This document shows positions 9,957 through 24,900 of a DNA stretch of 64,000 bases, one piece after another. The position numbers and the translations under genes are program-made. How positions within the stretch are numbered: the stretch's first letter is position 1; each line of letters begins with the position of its first letter. The notes under the pieces were generated by a model. It did no database searches and had not been told where the DNA came from. It saw nothing but the letters and a program-made list of their open reading frames with translations. This DNA is from Pseudoscleropodium purum (taxonomy: Eukaryota > Streptophyta > Bryopsida > Hypnales > Brachytheciaceae), in contig OZ017798.1 in assembly GCA_963969395.1 (NCBI GenBank), positions 8,238,173-8,302,172 of the forward strand. The letters are read 5' to 3'.

Positions 9957-12900
9957 ATGGCGGATCCTCCTCATCCTGCCCCTGTCGCGGTCCCTGCTCC
10001 CCCTCCCGTTCCTCCGGTGCATTTTGTACCTGAAGTTGTCCTACCTCCGGACCCGACATCTCCAGGTGTGCGAAAATATCCAAGGGAGTTCGTGAAACTC
10101 ATCACTTCCTTCGGACTCGAGGTTTGTCGCACTCTATTTAACTAGTTTCTGTTGCAATGTTTCCTTGCGATCTTCTCAAGACACGATCTTCCGATTGATA
10201 ATCCCAAGAAAATCGACGGGATGAGCCTCTCATCCACTAATTGTTAATGTGTTTTGAAGATTCATTGTTTAAAGCTACGCGATCTTCTGGTTTTGTATTG
10301 CTCACATTACACTCTCATGGCCTGTATAATGTCTCGGAATAGCAACCTTTGTTTGTTTGATTGCAGGGAAGCAGACGAAACAATGTGTTGTACATCGCTG
10401 ATGGGATTCTTATCCACTCTTGTGGTGATATCGTCCACTTTCTAGACCTCAAAACCATGACGTATTCCTTCCAACCTGTAAGTCGAACTCGTGCAATCGG
10501 TTCATGCGCTCAAAGCTTCCTTTCAATCCAGTTTTTGGCGTGTTTACTGAAGTCAGCACTCGAAATTAGGATTATGCAGTGAAATTAGGGTTACGCAGAT
10601 GAAATTAGGGTTTGTGCTTAGAATCAACTTGGTTCGAGTGATTGTCGCAGAGTGTGGAGGGGAATGGAATTGGATGTGTGGCAGTCCATCCAAAGAGAAC
10701 GCACTTCTGTGTCTGTGAGAAGGGTGTCTCGCCGAATATATACATCTACGAATATCCCTCCATGAATCTTTACAAGGTATTTCTTCTCCTAATCTAATCA
10801 CAATTTTAGTGCGTTTGCATCATCACAATCATGTAAAACTCCCTGTCGATCTAGAATTTTGAACCAGTTGGTCGTGCTCGACCTCATTTGTCTTTTTGAT
10901 ATGCTTTTGCTTTCCTATGTGTTTACAAGATTGCAAGTGCTCAGTCTACTTTGTTGTCATCAGCACTAGCTTCTATTGATAGCTAGGTGGAGTGTGCTGA
11001 AACTGATAGGGACCTGATGCAGTATTCGGGCCCATCTATTCATACAATGGGTTGACTTCTTAGCAAGTGGTCTAAGCGTGACTTGGTTAAATGTCTATGG
11101 CCACTGCCCTTTGAATGGAAATGGGGTTGGTGTACTCACTTATAGTGGTCTACAACCTCCTACTTTGAAATTGCAAAAGAGATTCATACAAGTAATAAAA
11201 ATTCGATCTCATCACATTTTGCTCTTGTGCCGAAATACCTCTCCACAGCTCTACAGTTTTCTTCCCTACACGACACTTCTGTATATGTTAAAATGCTTTA
11301 ACTGACGTTGTATCCTATCACCTCAGTGACGCCAATTGCTTCCGTTCTTCGTTAGTAATGCAGAAACTATCTCTCCAGTGACAGTATCCCTAGAATGGCA
11401 CCCTATTGTACTTAACTCAAGAGGCCGACGTTTCTAATAGCAAGTAACAGAAGACAGACCTAATTGCAGACGCTGGTTGACGGAACGGAGCGATACTTTA
11501 CAGCTGCCAATTTCGATGCCGATGGATCCCAACTGTCGACAGTAAGCTTCAGTGACATGTTCCCCATCTTTTCTTTTCCTAATGGAATTCTTTATGAGGG
11601 CTTAGTGCTGGACGTTGTGGTAGAAATGGTGAGAATTTTTTTTGCGTTTGCCTGTTCCTCGTCTTTGCTACTTATCGGAACACTGTGAACTAAGGATGTA
11701 GGTGGGAGCTCACCCAGATTATCTGCTGACGGTGTGGGACTGGGAGAACGAGCTCATGATCTTACGAACCAAGGCATTTTCGCAAGAAGTTTTCAAAGTA
11801 TGACCATATGCTTATCACCTTTGAATCCACTTCAATTGACAGGTTTTTTAATAGGATTATACTCTTTCGTGCACTTTAGACAATTTCATGTAGACAATCG
11901 TCCTCGTGATTCATGAGATGGTCTCAATATGGTCATAATGATCATACAGAGACCGACCCAAGTATCATGTGGTGATGGGGTGGCCTCCATATGATCACCG
12001 ATCATGCTTACAGAGATCTCCTCATGAATCAAGAAGAAAATTCCCCTCTAGATGTTGCCGAAAGTTCCTGAAATAGTCTAATTTTTCTGATAATTAATTG
12101 CTCTTGGATTGTGATCTGGGCAATTCATTCCTGTCAAGTCAGACTCTACTTCACTGTATGCATTGACCTCTCATTGATTCCTAGAGGACGATCTTCTACG
12201 TCGAGGGTGTACTTGCTCTCTTGTAGGACCAGAGGAGTGACTTATGGAAGTTATTGATTGTGAGGGTAATTATTTCGTTTGGTTGGTTTAGGTGGACTTT
12301 TCAAGATACTTCAAGGGTCAGCTATTGACATCTGGAGTGGGACATGTCCGATTCTGGAAGATGGCCTCCACATTCACTGGCTTGAAGTTAGAGGTAGGTC
12401 GTGACCATTTGAATCCTCTGATTTTTTTTGGAAAGGGCTCGGGGGTTCTAAAATTGCCTCATCAACTTGTACCTTGTAATGAGTCTTATGATGCTTCTTC
12501 AAAATCAGGGTGCCATAGCGAAATTTGGAACCGTTCCCATCAGTGACATTGCAGCTTACTTCGAGCTGAGGAATAGCAAGGTAATGTCTTCTGTGATCAT
12601 TTCAAGTTTGATGACTGCTTTAGAATATTAATTGGAGTTTTTGTCGTTCTGATGCTGCTGACTCGACAATAAAACTTCTAGCTCAGCTGCTTCTTGCTCG
12701 ACGATTAGGAGGTCAATGATCTCTGGAAGGAAATCTTCTTGCGCTTACTGTTTGCTGGGCAATTACTGGATATGGCAGGTTGTCACAGGTACCGAGATGG
12801 GCACCGTTCTCGTCTGGGACGATGGACTCGTCAAATGTCAACTCAAAAGGCCAGGAGGGCCAGATATTTATTGCCACCAAGGTATGGTTGAGTACTTGGT

Positions 12901-12970
12901 ACTAGATGAGGACGCCCGTACAATGATCACTGCTGCAGCAGATGGATGCATCCGATTTTGGAATCTTGAT
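9957..12970 (+). other. CFAP44: CFAP44 exons 1-8: N-terminal WD40 propeller
   Basis: Exons: 9957-10121, 10367-10477, 10651-10776, 11470-11541, 11702-11797, 12292-12393, 12509-12580, 12779-12970. All are phase 0 and encode about 312 residues. After a Pro-rich start (residues 1-33) come WD40 blades with typical strand ends: [38 protein letters not shown] and GCIRFWNLD. The block [10 protein letters not shown] followed by [14 protein letters not shown] corresponds to the conserved ISDI / GNMLLW-GGLIK segment that identified the protein as CFAP44 and not CFAP43. Confidence 0.9.
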
Positions 12971-15900
12971 GTACGTGGTCGTCCTTTTCTCAATCGATTT
13001 TCAAGCTTATTAGATCTATGAACATGTTAAACGTCTATCTCTACAGTTGCTTACTCGAGTTTTGTGAAATTAATGGCCGCGATCTGAGTTCCCTAAATCA
13101 AAGAACATAAGTATCTATATCAAACAATGATTTTCCACATTGACTCGTCCTCTCATGTGCTGGAAATGCGGTCTTCTTAAGCATTAAGGCTTATGATGTG
13201 CAGGAACGTTCAGGGTGTAGTTTATATGATTATAGTTAGTCCTTAAAAATGGTGAGAGTGTGTTCTAGGCCTTTGATTTTCTTTCAGTGGGAAATATTTT
13301 AGTATATAGTGGCAGTGATTGAGAGTTTGTTTGAGGTTGCAAGGTTGAGATATCATCCAATCTAACGAAGTGCTCATATTATTATTCAAATTTAATATCT
13401 TTCTCAAACCTTACATCTTTCCAAATTTTATATAGGAGCTGATTATATGGAGGGATTGGGAAGTGGCTTGAAGCAGCAAATGATGGAGATGACAAACTTG
13501 TGTGCGAGATTGTTCCTACCAAAGAGGTGCTAGTGGATCCATTGTGCCAGATCAAGGGTATTCTTGTTGAAAAGGATCACTGGATAATTCAGGTTCTTCT
13601 ATATAACATGCTTCTCCTACATGATGTTCTACACTAAGATGTCTCAAAAGCGTCAATTCCAGGACCATCGGATATTACTGGAGATTTTTTCTGGTAGTGC
13701 TTTGGAATGTGCTTCATTCTGAGTTCTTTAAGATTGAAGCAATTTTATTCTATTGTTTGCTTTCAATTTAAGCTTATGATTGTGCTTGTACAGGATGAGG
13801 GCGGAGCACTCTGGAGATCCGACCTTCCGGATTTCAAAATGACGAAATTGCTAGAATTTCATGCTGGTCTAATTGTAGGGGTTGTATGCTCACCTATCAG
13901 TCACGAAATGGCATCCGCCGGATCTGATGGCACAGTAAGTTTCTTACATCATGGATACTTTCGATTTGCGCTTGAGGTTTCAATAAATGGTGCTTGATAA
14001 TCAGCGGGAGTGTCCAGGTTCGCTTATACAATTTCAAGGGAAGGACGGAAGAGTTCAAGAGAAGATTCAAAGTAGCTTGCACTGTGATTTTGTGGCTTCC
14101 TTTGGTAGTAGATCCCAGCGGACAGTCCGTCGTTGTTGGTTTTGCGGATGGCGTCATTCGAGTTTTGCAGAAATCAAAGAAGAAGTGGAGACTGTCTGTT
14201 GCGGCCAAACCTCACAAGGTCAGTGTTGAAACTATCCGGAGCTTGCTTCGATATTTGATACCAATATTATTTGTAGAACGTAATAATGTTTAACCACAGC
14301 AATTTGATTTCATGTACAATTGCAAGCCAATTCATTTCTTGTGCGTGATTGTATAAGGAAGATGGCATTATGCAATGGATGACTCGTTTACAACGTTTAC
14401 ATGTCTGATGTGCAGTTGGGTGTGGCAGCTCTAGCTTGCTCGAATGACGGCCAAGTATTATCCTCTGTCTCCTCAGATGGCAGTATTTTCTATTTCCACT
14501 GTCCAGATTCGTTTCGGCCGCTTGGGTAAGATGCTCATAATGTGAGACCACCAGTAGTTACATGCTGATTGACTGGTTTCCTGCTCCTATGGCCACTAAA
14601 GGACCTAGAGGTCCAAATTGGGCTCCAATGTTTTTCTTAGCAGTCTTGAGTAGGTAATACTGATGGCACTATGAACTCCACGCAGGTTCATTATGGTTCC
14701 AGGTTCGATTACGTGCATGGACTGGTCTCCTAATTCACAAATACTCCTAGTTGGTTGTTCTAATGGACGGATCTTTGAAGTTTCTCGACCAGGTATTCAA
14801 AGCTCAATTTCTTTGTACTCTTTAGTCATTTATGGCATTCATAATCTCCTTTCTTGCATTTTGCCGTATCCACTCCTCTGTACTACTTCATTCAATTTTT
14901 TTAGAATTTTTGTCACTGGTTGAGACTTGACAAGGACCTAAGCACTGTTTTTTCATGCTGCAGATACCAATAATGATACAGCAAAATCATTTGAACTGAA
15001 AGACCTGACTGTGACAGATTTCAGCTTCAAACGTCCTCCTATTCCAAAAAAGATCCCACCTAAGCCTCCAACTCCTCCCCCTCCTCCCCCTCCCTCTCCC
15101 AAAGCGGTAAGTTCGCTTGATGTCAAATACATGGAAGCTCTTCGGATTGACATTTCTGGCACATACTAATGTGTTCCTAGATTTACAGTTTTTGCTGAAA
15201 ATTTTATACTGTATTCAATTAGTAGGTTACTACACCTCACTGCAATGGACGGAGCTTGCTGTGTCTAGATGGCAAAGAAGCTTCTCATAAGTATTGGTCC
15301 TTAGGATGATATGTAGTTTGGAGACTATGCATATGTTGCCAGATTTCACTATGTTTGAGTAATCTAGAAAATTCGTCTCCATGCTTGCAGGAGGGCGAAG
15401 GAGCGGAAGGAAAATCTCCAAAAGAAGGTGAAGGAGAAGCACCTAAAGAAGGAGAGGCACCTCCAGGAGATCTCCTTGATGGACTTCCGCCTGAGCCCCG
15501 ACCCAGAATCCCCACACCTCCCCCAGAGCACATTGAGCTGGAAGACCCTCCAGGCACTACGTATCCAATCCGTGCCATTTTTTACTCCGACGGTAATCTC
15601 AACAGCTTCTATGTTGCCACCGAGGTGCGTATACTTATCTTCTCTGATCATGTACTACTAAAACACCTCCATTGTGTGCGAACCTTGTTTTTGTGGTGCG
15701 TATCGTAAGTCTATTTTCTCTTCCAAATGTTTTTGAAAATAAAAAAACATTTTAATATCACTTAATAGCTCATTGATATGTGTTGGTATGTAAAGTTCAT
15801 ATGATTTTGATACTACGATTTTTTATGGAATTTTAATTCTAAAATGAACCTTGCAAACAATCTTACGAATTTTCCACATCGTACTGAGAATGCCACGCTC

Positions 15901-18900
15901 CATAGCACAACATTTCACCAAGTCACATATGTCTGCTGTGCAGGGATTTGCGGCAGGCTATCTATTCGAATGCCGCAGTGACTCTGTAGAGGCAATGGGT
16001 TTTGCTCATTGGAGTAAAAAAACGATCAAAACTATTAGGTCAGTTCAAAAATGAGCTTTCTTGAAAGCAGTAGTATGTGAGTTCGGTATAATTCATTACT
16101 CTTGATCACTCACAGGCTAAGACTTGTGTTAGGATGTCGCACTCACGGAAATACTTCGTGTCCGGCTCTGATGATGGTGTAGTCCGCATTCAAGAAGCTC
16201 CCGTTCCTGGCCAACTTTTGGGAAATGCTGATGAGTCGAGATACTGGGAGGTACGTTGTGGTGCTTAAAATTTGAATCATACCTTAATTATGGTTCCCAT
16301 TCCTTTTATCATCTCGACATTCTAGGGAATAGAATGTGGTATCTTGATAAAGTAATTATATTTTTCTTTATGATAATTCTCCTTCCTTCAAGCAAGTTAT
16401 CAGTTCTTAAACCTGAACAGAAGATTCCATAAACTGAAGGCTGGATAGGTCTCATTCTAGACTCATTAGATGTTTCAAAGAATTGAGATCTACAGGGACG
16501 ATGGGTTGGCAGGCTGGTTTACATGATGCCTTTTACGGTGTCGTCACTGGAGCTTGCGTTAGCTTTGACGACCAATATCTGGTAAATATCTTTGAGATTC
16601 AGAGTCATCATTTCAATCCAGTACCTGCACTTGCGGAAGATTACTTTTAGTTATGAGTTGTTATGAGACAACAATCTCGCTTCGATTTGATTCTTATCTG
16701 GAAACATAAGGTTCAGCAAACCTAATTGCTTCATTGATCCTGCATTGAGTCACTTTAGTTTCGAATATGAAGTTCAATCGTCTATATTGTGGAACGCCTC
16801 GGAATGTGACGTCAGAAAAAACTCCTTGAATTCAGTTCTAATACTGAGCTTTTTGCATGATGCATACTGAGGTCTAAAGTAGGTTTTACTTACGTTGAAG
16901 ACTGAGTATTTATTTTCATAAATGATCTCATCTGATGTACATGATATGATTACTCCTTGTTTCCAGGCAAGCGTGTCCGCAGATGGAAGCTTCTTCATTC
17001 ATTCAATCCATTTTATTGAAGAAGTGGCTACTTCTCCTAAAGCGGAGGCCCGTAAGTTTGAAGATAACTAATCTTTTCTCCTCCGTCGAGCCCAAAAATG
17101 ATCCATAGCAGTTTTAATACCTTCATATCATTCGGTCAGATGTCATAACTATATTACAGATTTCCTGGAATAACTGGAAAATTTGTAAATACTGAAGTCG
17201 GCAAAGAGATCAGTTGTAGAAACAGCCTCTCCCGAAAGCAAATAAAAGTTAGCTACATTAAACCTTGCCAATTGTAAGTTAATTTGAGGTAAATTTCAAT
17301 GTAAACAATGCCAAATGTAACATGGCTAGGTTTTTGGAGAACAGATCTTGGTTGCGAGTTTTCTACTTGTCAGATAAGCAATGTCAGAGGATCATATGCC
17401 GAGTATGTCAGATGTCATACTGTTTGATTCGACGTAATGCAGTAAAGGTTCCTGAGAGAGATGCTGAGGATGTTCCTGAATACATGTTAAGTATTGAAGA
17501 ATGGAGGGCCAAAGTAGAGCAGGATGAAATCAATCGGCTTGCTCGTGAGGCGAAGAATAAACTTCTTTCTCAGTTAGAAGTTATTCGGAACAAAGTGACC
17601 GCCCTAATAGAGGAAAATAAAACAAGAGAGCGTAACCAGCAGCTGGCGCCGGAGGATTTCGTGATAGATCCTCGGCTTCAGAGGTTGGACAGAGCTGCAT
17701 CATCTTGGTTTCAACTATCATTATTGAGAGATTATTGTACTGTACATAGTGAAGAGCCTTCTTGCCATTTAGTGAGCGTCGTATATATATCACTAAGACA
17801 CTTGTGAGGTTTGTGAATTCACAGCATGCTCGAGGATGAAGCTATTGCAGAGGTGGATCAAGCCCGCAAGGAGCTCCAGTGGGATTCTGAAAGGAGGAAT
17901 GTGGCTCTTCGAAAACTAAGATGGTTTTTCCTCGATCCTCTTGAGGTGAGTCTTCGCAGTTGTCATTTAGAGTAACTTCGATGACTAGAAATGGGCGACA
18001 GCCTGGAAAGTTTTGTATTGCATTATCTTGGATGCGGAACTGGGGTAACATCTTCATCCGCTAGTTTGTGTGCAGCTCAGAGTCGTGATAGATTTGTGAG
18101 TATTTACTTAGAGATACATTTCCTCTTCTCATCTGAACGCAACTATCCTGGTTCGTTTGCAATTTGCGATTTTACAGAAACTCTTGACATGCCATGTTGA
18201 AGATTTCGTTTTGACTTCATCGTAGAAATTTGTTCAATATTTGGTGAATTCTTAATATGCCTTCACGTGATTATAGATATATTGGGTTGCAGGTGGAACA
18301 TATTGTAATTCATGCCTTCGCCTCAGGATCACAAACCTCAACCTTTCGGGTTACCAAGCTTACAGAAGAATTCCAGGTAGCTTTTCTAACATGCCATCCA
18401 TTCGGCCCTGGAATCTTTTCGACAACTGTGGGGCAACGAAGTTGCTTGATGAAAAATTGACTTGATTCTGGATGTTTGCAAATTTTGCAAGCATGTGGTA
18501 CTTTTTCAGTTTCCTGTCGCTTAGAAGATGTCATTTTGCCTCGTTCAATTTCCAAAACACAGAGTAATTGTGGATAAAACTTGACGACATGTGGAGTGGT
18601 GTTTGCTCCCAAGGCTGCGGTTGAAGTTGCTAGACGTCAGAGATGGATGGGGCGGAAGGTTTCAATTTTTGATGCGAAGCGGAAACAAACCATGAAAGTA
18701 GAGGCGCCGGTAATACTGCGCTCTCATTCTTTCTAAGATTTTTGAAATAACAGTATGAGATGTAGTATGCGATGGTTCACCCTTACTGAAGGGCGGTTTA
18801 ACCCAAATGGGTGACTGAAAAATCGAACTCATTATAGTGGAGTTTTCAATATAGTGGGATGGAAATCGTTATATGTATAAATGAAGACACATTACTCTGA

Positions 18901-21900
18901 CCGTAAATCGACTCGTGTGATTCATGATACCTGCAGAAGCCGAAGAAGGATAAATTTGAAAGTGCAGATGAACCAGGTATCACAAAGCTAGAATACAGGC
19001 GGCGTCTACTGAAACAACGAATAAGAGAGTGGGATGCTTTTCTTCTCACAAAACCTGACTTGGTGAGTCTTATTTTTTAACTATTGCTGAAAATTTTATG
19101 GTCAAGGCTCAGCGTTTCTGAAGCGATGCCTTTTCACTTGTCTGAACTACTGCAAACAATAGACTGTGTTTAAAATACTATGCCGTCGTTAAGGGAGATA
19201 TATAGCAAGATTCTCTTCACCCTTTTGTATAACTAAAACTTTCGAAGAGTTTTTAAATGATTTTCTCTTCTCTTCAAGAACCATATCTCTTTGAATTCTG
19301 GGATACTAATGGATGGGCATTGTGCTTTTTGTTTTATTGTTTTATCAGAAGTGGGTGTCTGACGAGGATGCTAAAGCACTTGAATGGGCAATAAATAATA
19401 AAGGCGATTATAAGTTAAAGACGAATCCTGCATACGTGGTTCCAGATGATCAGTACACGAATGAACTCTTGAAACGAAATGAAATTATTCTTTTTCAAGA
19501 AGCTGTTCATGGTGTTAAAATGAACTTCAACGATCAGTTTATTGCTCTTCGTGATAAGAAAAAAGAAACGCGGGCAACTTTGCTGACGAAGCAAGCCCGG
19601 ATTGCCGAGATCAACAAATTGCTTGGGTAAGTTCACTTAACTCGCTTTCTAACAAGGATGCAGTTAGTCTAAGGTTGAGTATGTGTTCACAGTTGTTGTG
19701 ATGCGTTTGTGTAGTTAAGGCATAGTAATATTTCTTTGACTTTTAAGGAATTCTCGAACTCGATTATGAGGCACTTAATACTTTATATGCAATAGGTTAA
19801 CAGATCCACTCATTCCTGTGCCTGAACTCAAACTGGAAGAGACCCCAGAAGTCCGAGAAATCGTCACACAGGAGGTGAGCTCTAAGATTCTTGAATAAGC
19901 CAACTGAAGGTGTGATGATACTTCTAACTATTTAATGAACTTTACGTCAACTTTTAATTGACATTAGTTTCGCACTATCTAAATATTGATAGAATTTTTT
20001 ATTAAATTGCAGTAATTTACCGTTATAGCTTTGTAAATCTAATTCGGGATCTTTCGAGACGAATCCCTTGCTTTGGAAATTCATTTCAACTTGGTACCAC
20101 AGATTTTCGGTATTAAAGCATTTGGTTTTGTCTGTTTCAGTTATTCAATTTTATGTTCACAATCTACGTTCGATTGTGCAGGATCGAGATGTGTACGAAG
20201 CAAAGATAGCTGCTGCAATCGCGGCTGCGTTGGCAGCAGAAAGCAAGGTATCTTCTTAATACATTGAAGGATACTAGTTTTCGTTCGCGAAACGTCCTGT
20301 GATTTATTCATGAGAGTTCACAGTTAGCAACTTCTAGAGTTTTGTCAAGTGAGGACTACAAAGGTTCTCATTGATGGATATTGTTACAGTCGCGGACATT
20401 GGATACTGTGACGGAGGTTTTGATATGGTTTTCATGTCAGCTCATGTCAGGCTAAAGAAGGTGGTGGTTTGGGCGGTATGGGAGCCGAGCCCAAGAAAAA
20501 AGAGGAGCTCAAACCTGACGTGGTCGCTCCTGTTGTTCAAAAAGTGGGGCTCAAGACACCGGAGAAGCCCAAACCAAATAGAGGTGCCAAGAGGAAAATA
20601 GAACCACCAAAGATAGTTCTCTCGCCGTTAGAGGTAATAAGACATTTATATTTTCTACGGGTTCACAGAGGTCTTTTTCCTCTTGTGGAACTTTTCATCG
20701 TCACTTTGTTTTATTCAACGCATTCTTCATGAATGATCTTCATAGGAAAAAGAAAAGGAGGCCACGCAAATCAGGCTCCGGTTTGAGAAGTCGAAGTTGG
20801 AGTCGGAAATGAGAAAGATCATTATGGACTTTGATAATGAATTGGAGAAGTTGCGTCTGGAGAAGTACCGTCTTGAGGTCAACATGAAGTGTGCTGACTT
20901 GAAGGTGCTTGTTATGTATCAGGTATGCCACTATCTATTTTGATTCTTTTGATCAGCGTCAGTTTTTGTTCTCTCTACCCCAAGCATTGGTTTGAAAATG
21001 TGGAAAGCTTTGGTATCCAAGGAAAATGAGACTTGTGTTAATGCAATGGTGCTATATTGGGACCCGTCATTCTAGAGAATTAATTTCTTATGTCTAGAAG
21101 AATTGTGATATGCGGTTTTAGGAATAGTGATATTTCTTTTAGTGTCAAATAGGGATTTTGAGTTTTCATTTTCAATGTTAAGATTTTGGAAAAGACGTGT
21201 TGTGGCAAGAATAATGTGGAAAGAGATATGACATTTTTTTTTAAGGGTGGGGTGGGGTAGATACACTTGCGATTAGCCGCTTGTTTTACTTTTGAAGCGT
21301 GCATGTGACTCTTGTATCTCATACGGAATGTACCAAGCTCAATTGGTAACAGATGGCTCTGGTTTTCATGTGTCGTATGGGGTCACTAATGACTGGATCA
21401 ACATCTCTTTCTATGGCGCAGGAGCTGAGGGTGCTCCGAAAATTGCAACCTACAGAAGACGCTTTAGACCTCCGGCTCAATGAAAAGCTCAATGAGGAGG
21501 CCGGTATTTTGGTAGGAGCATCTTCTTAGAGCGCGTAAAAACTACACGCTCATTGATATCGTAGTAGTACAGGTTCAAGATCTCATCTATGATTTTTTCT
21601 AACATTTGAAGTTTATTTTGATTCATCTACTGGTAGGTGAAACTGGCCGAGCAAGATTTGTTAGTGGATGCTGCCCAAGAAGAGTGTGACGGTTTTGTAG
21701 AGCAAAGGGCTCAGGTGGTTTTTCTATCAGTGACTTTGATTACAAGACCCTCAAAGCTTACCATTTAATTGGAGCTTTCATACTAGTTATGTATTCGATC
21801 GCCATTTAGCAAGAGTGAGGAAGTTTTCTTGATTTATCGACAGATATATTCCAGAAATTTTTATGTTGCAGTCCTGTAGGATCAACCAAAGATTTCTGTT

Positions 21901-24900
21901 TCTTTTTACAGTGGTTGATTAATATTCATGTGGACTTGCTCTGTGCAGCTTATGGCAACATGGATGGCAATGAACCCTCCACCAGATTTCAATCCTGCAC
22001 ACGCTGAACTTCACCGAATGTATACGAAAAAAATGCGGCGACCTAAAAAACCAAAGGAAAATCCTGACGACGAATCTGAAGAGTCAGATCTGGACGAACC
22101 AGCTGATGATGATGAAGATGAGTACGAGGATGAAGATGTACGTTTTCTTCGTTCACTCTTTGAAACTAGTTGATCACTCCATATTCTTAGACTTAAGTGC
22201 CTCGTTTTCATTAAAACCTATGTCAAGAAATTTGTGGTTTGTTCGGAAAAGCTCAGAGTTTCTTTGTGGTACTTCTTTCTGTTTTGTTGGTGTTTTCCTC
22301 TAAATTAAGCCTCAACTCGCCCAAATCCTCATCCTAGACGATTGCTAAACTTTTAATATCGAAGGTCTCCCTAACCGCCCTGGTCAAACTTTCTCTTATG
22401 AAGCGGGAGACTTGTTCACTCTCGGGCTCTTAAACCCTTTGACTGTATCCACATCAAGAGTCTACACACAATTTTATTTATCTTTAATTCATACTTACTT
22501 TGCTTCTGTTGCGGTGCAGTTTGTAGAGTTATGCCCTGAGAATGCCGATCCAAATCTCTACAAGAAGATGGTTGCCTTGCGAGATGAACGTTGTAAACTT
22601 GATTATATAATTATTGACCAGGGCAAGGTTGTTGATGGTAGTACTCGAACACTCTTGTATGCTTTAGCTATATCTGCGTAGACATAACTTTATGTTAGTA
22701 AAACGTTCTCTAATCCCTCAATGTAAGATTTAAAACTAAATGAAGACCGTAGAGCTGCATAAGTAACGGCCAAAGGAAATTGTTAAGACTCCTTGTTCTG
22801 GTTGTTTTTGTAGGTCTTGTGAAGGAAAAGGGAAACATAATAAAGAAGAAAAACGCTATTGGCAGCCAACTCAAAACCGTGCAGGCAGATATTGTCAAAT
22901 TTCAGACTCTCAAGCAAGCGTCATTGAATAGTGTGGAAGTTGGACTTACGCTAAGAATGAACCAGGTTATCCTACTTTGCAGAAATGGTGTTGGGGACGT
23001 GTTTGAACTTGAATAAGTGTTTCAAACTCATCACTTTTAACTTTTGTTGTGTTGTGGCGCTATGTAGGTTGAGTATATGGAAAATGGTCAACTGCCTGCA
23101 GATCTCTCCGGGGCCCTTGTGTTCACGCTGTCAGAAGAGCAGGGATTGAAGGACAGGATTCAAGCACATATTGAGGAGAAAATCTCCTTGAAGAGACTCC
23201 ACAAGGATCTTCACAAGATGCATGCCGACCTGCAACGAGACAGACGGTTTGAAGAGAAGAAAACTCAAATGATACAGCAAAAGTATGTTGAAGGTCAAAT
23301 GCTGAAGTTCGGCGAGGTGCCTGTCACTTGCATCTTCGTCTCTTACTATTGTATAGTGAAGATTTTAACAGGGTTTTCAGTAAAAGTAGTCCCTTTCAGG
23401 AACTTTTAGACATCATAAAGAGAGTCCTCTTCATGATTATTAAAAAGGTCTCCAAGTTATGTTATCATGGGGAGGTCTCTGCATGATTATTGTGACTATA
23501 TAAGAGACCTCTCCATGAATTAGGAAGAAGATACTCTTCTTGATATTGTCTGCAAATTCCTGGAATCGTCTAATTTTACTGAAGAATCTTGTTTTTCATT
23601 GACCGTCAGTTCCTCAGTGGGGAAATTCTGTTGGCACATCCTAATAACCAAGGCCTGTTGCTGTTTGTGTAGACCCTCACGGACGAAACTTTGAACATTA
23701 TCAGTATTAAAAAAGACCTGAGCACATTAAGAGAGAGATTGCGAAACCAGGAGGCCGAGTTCACACGTGAACTTACAGTTTGGCAGCGGAGGACGGAAGC
23801 AGCCACAGGCCAATTGCGAAGTAAGTGTTCTGACTTTTGAGTACATAGTTCATGTATTGGATACTGGAAATATACACCCTACCCCGAGATCTTTTGACTC
23901 AAATAAATTTCTTAAACATGAGATGTTGAAATTTTGAAGAACCCCAAACGAAATTACGTTGAAACGTGGGAACTTCATTTTTGTAGAAAATTAAATATTA
24001 GTACACTGGATAGAATTTGTTTGGACCCCATATGATGAAAGTTGAAACTGAAAGAAAAAAAATTGAGGCGTTGAATCCCTGGTTAACTAAATTAATATAG
24101 CTCGTTAACTCCTAAAGTTACTTTCATGTTTGGAGGCCCAAAACTTCTTCAAAATACTTGTCACCAAAGCAAGGCTACGGTATTCATCAATATTTATTCT
24201 CTAACAAATCCAACCGTAGGATCCTTTGATTAACTTGTTCAGGTACAGCGTTCAAAAATTTTATAGTGAATATCCCCACTGATTGCAAGTTCAACGTGCC
24301 TATACCTCAAAAGAAAAGACTCCAAAAGGAAAGGGCCAGAAAAGGGCCAGAAAAACTGGAAGTTTTTATTCAATGTGTACACATTTGGATACAAATTGGA
24401 AAATTTTGGGTACAAATTTGGGTACCCATTGAATAAAAATTTCAAATTTATGAAGTCAATAGAGCCCACCCGAGGTCTCAAAAAGTCCAAAGTGGGTTGC
24501 TTGGTCCTTTAGGGGTTAAACAGCAGACCAAAGCTTCTATTGCGTACTGCACTTTGAACTAAATAATCAGGAATTTGTGCATCTTGATGGGAATGAATGA
24601 CTGGTTTCATTTGACGATTGATCTTTTATCAGTGCTGACGAAGGAAAACGCCGCTATCCTCCACATTGTTGCTGATATCAAAGAGAAGATGCAAACAATT
24701 AATTTTGTAAGACCCTTCATGCCTAAAACATTTTTATCTGCAATCTTTTATTAAACGCAGCACAATCCGTATTGTGTGCAGTCACACCAATTAAGATAAT
24801 TCCTCAGAACTTAACACATGCATATCCGTATAGAAGAGAAATATTGTAGTGGCTGAAGGCGCCTCACTAGTATTTCAATTAAATAGTAATTACTCTGCTG

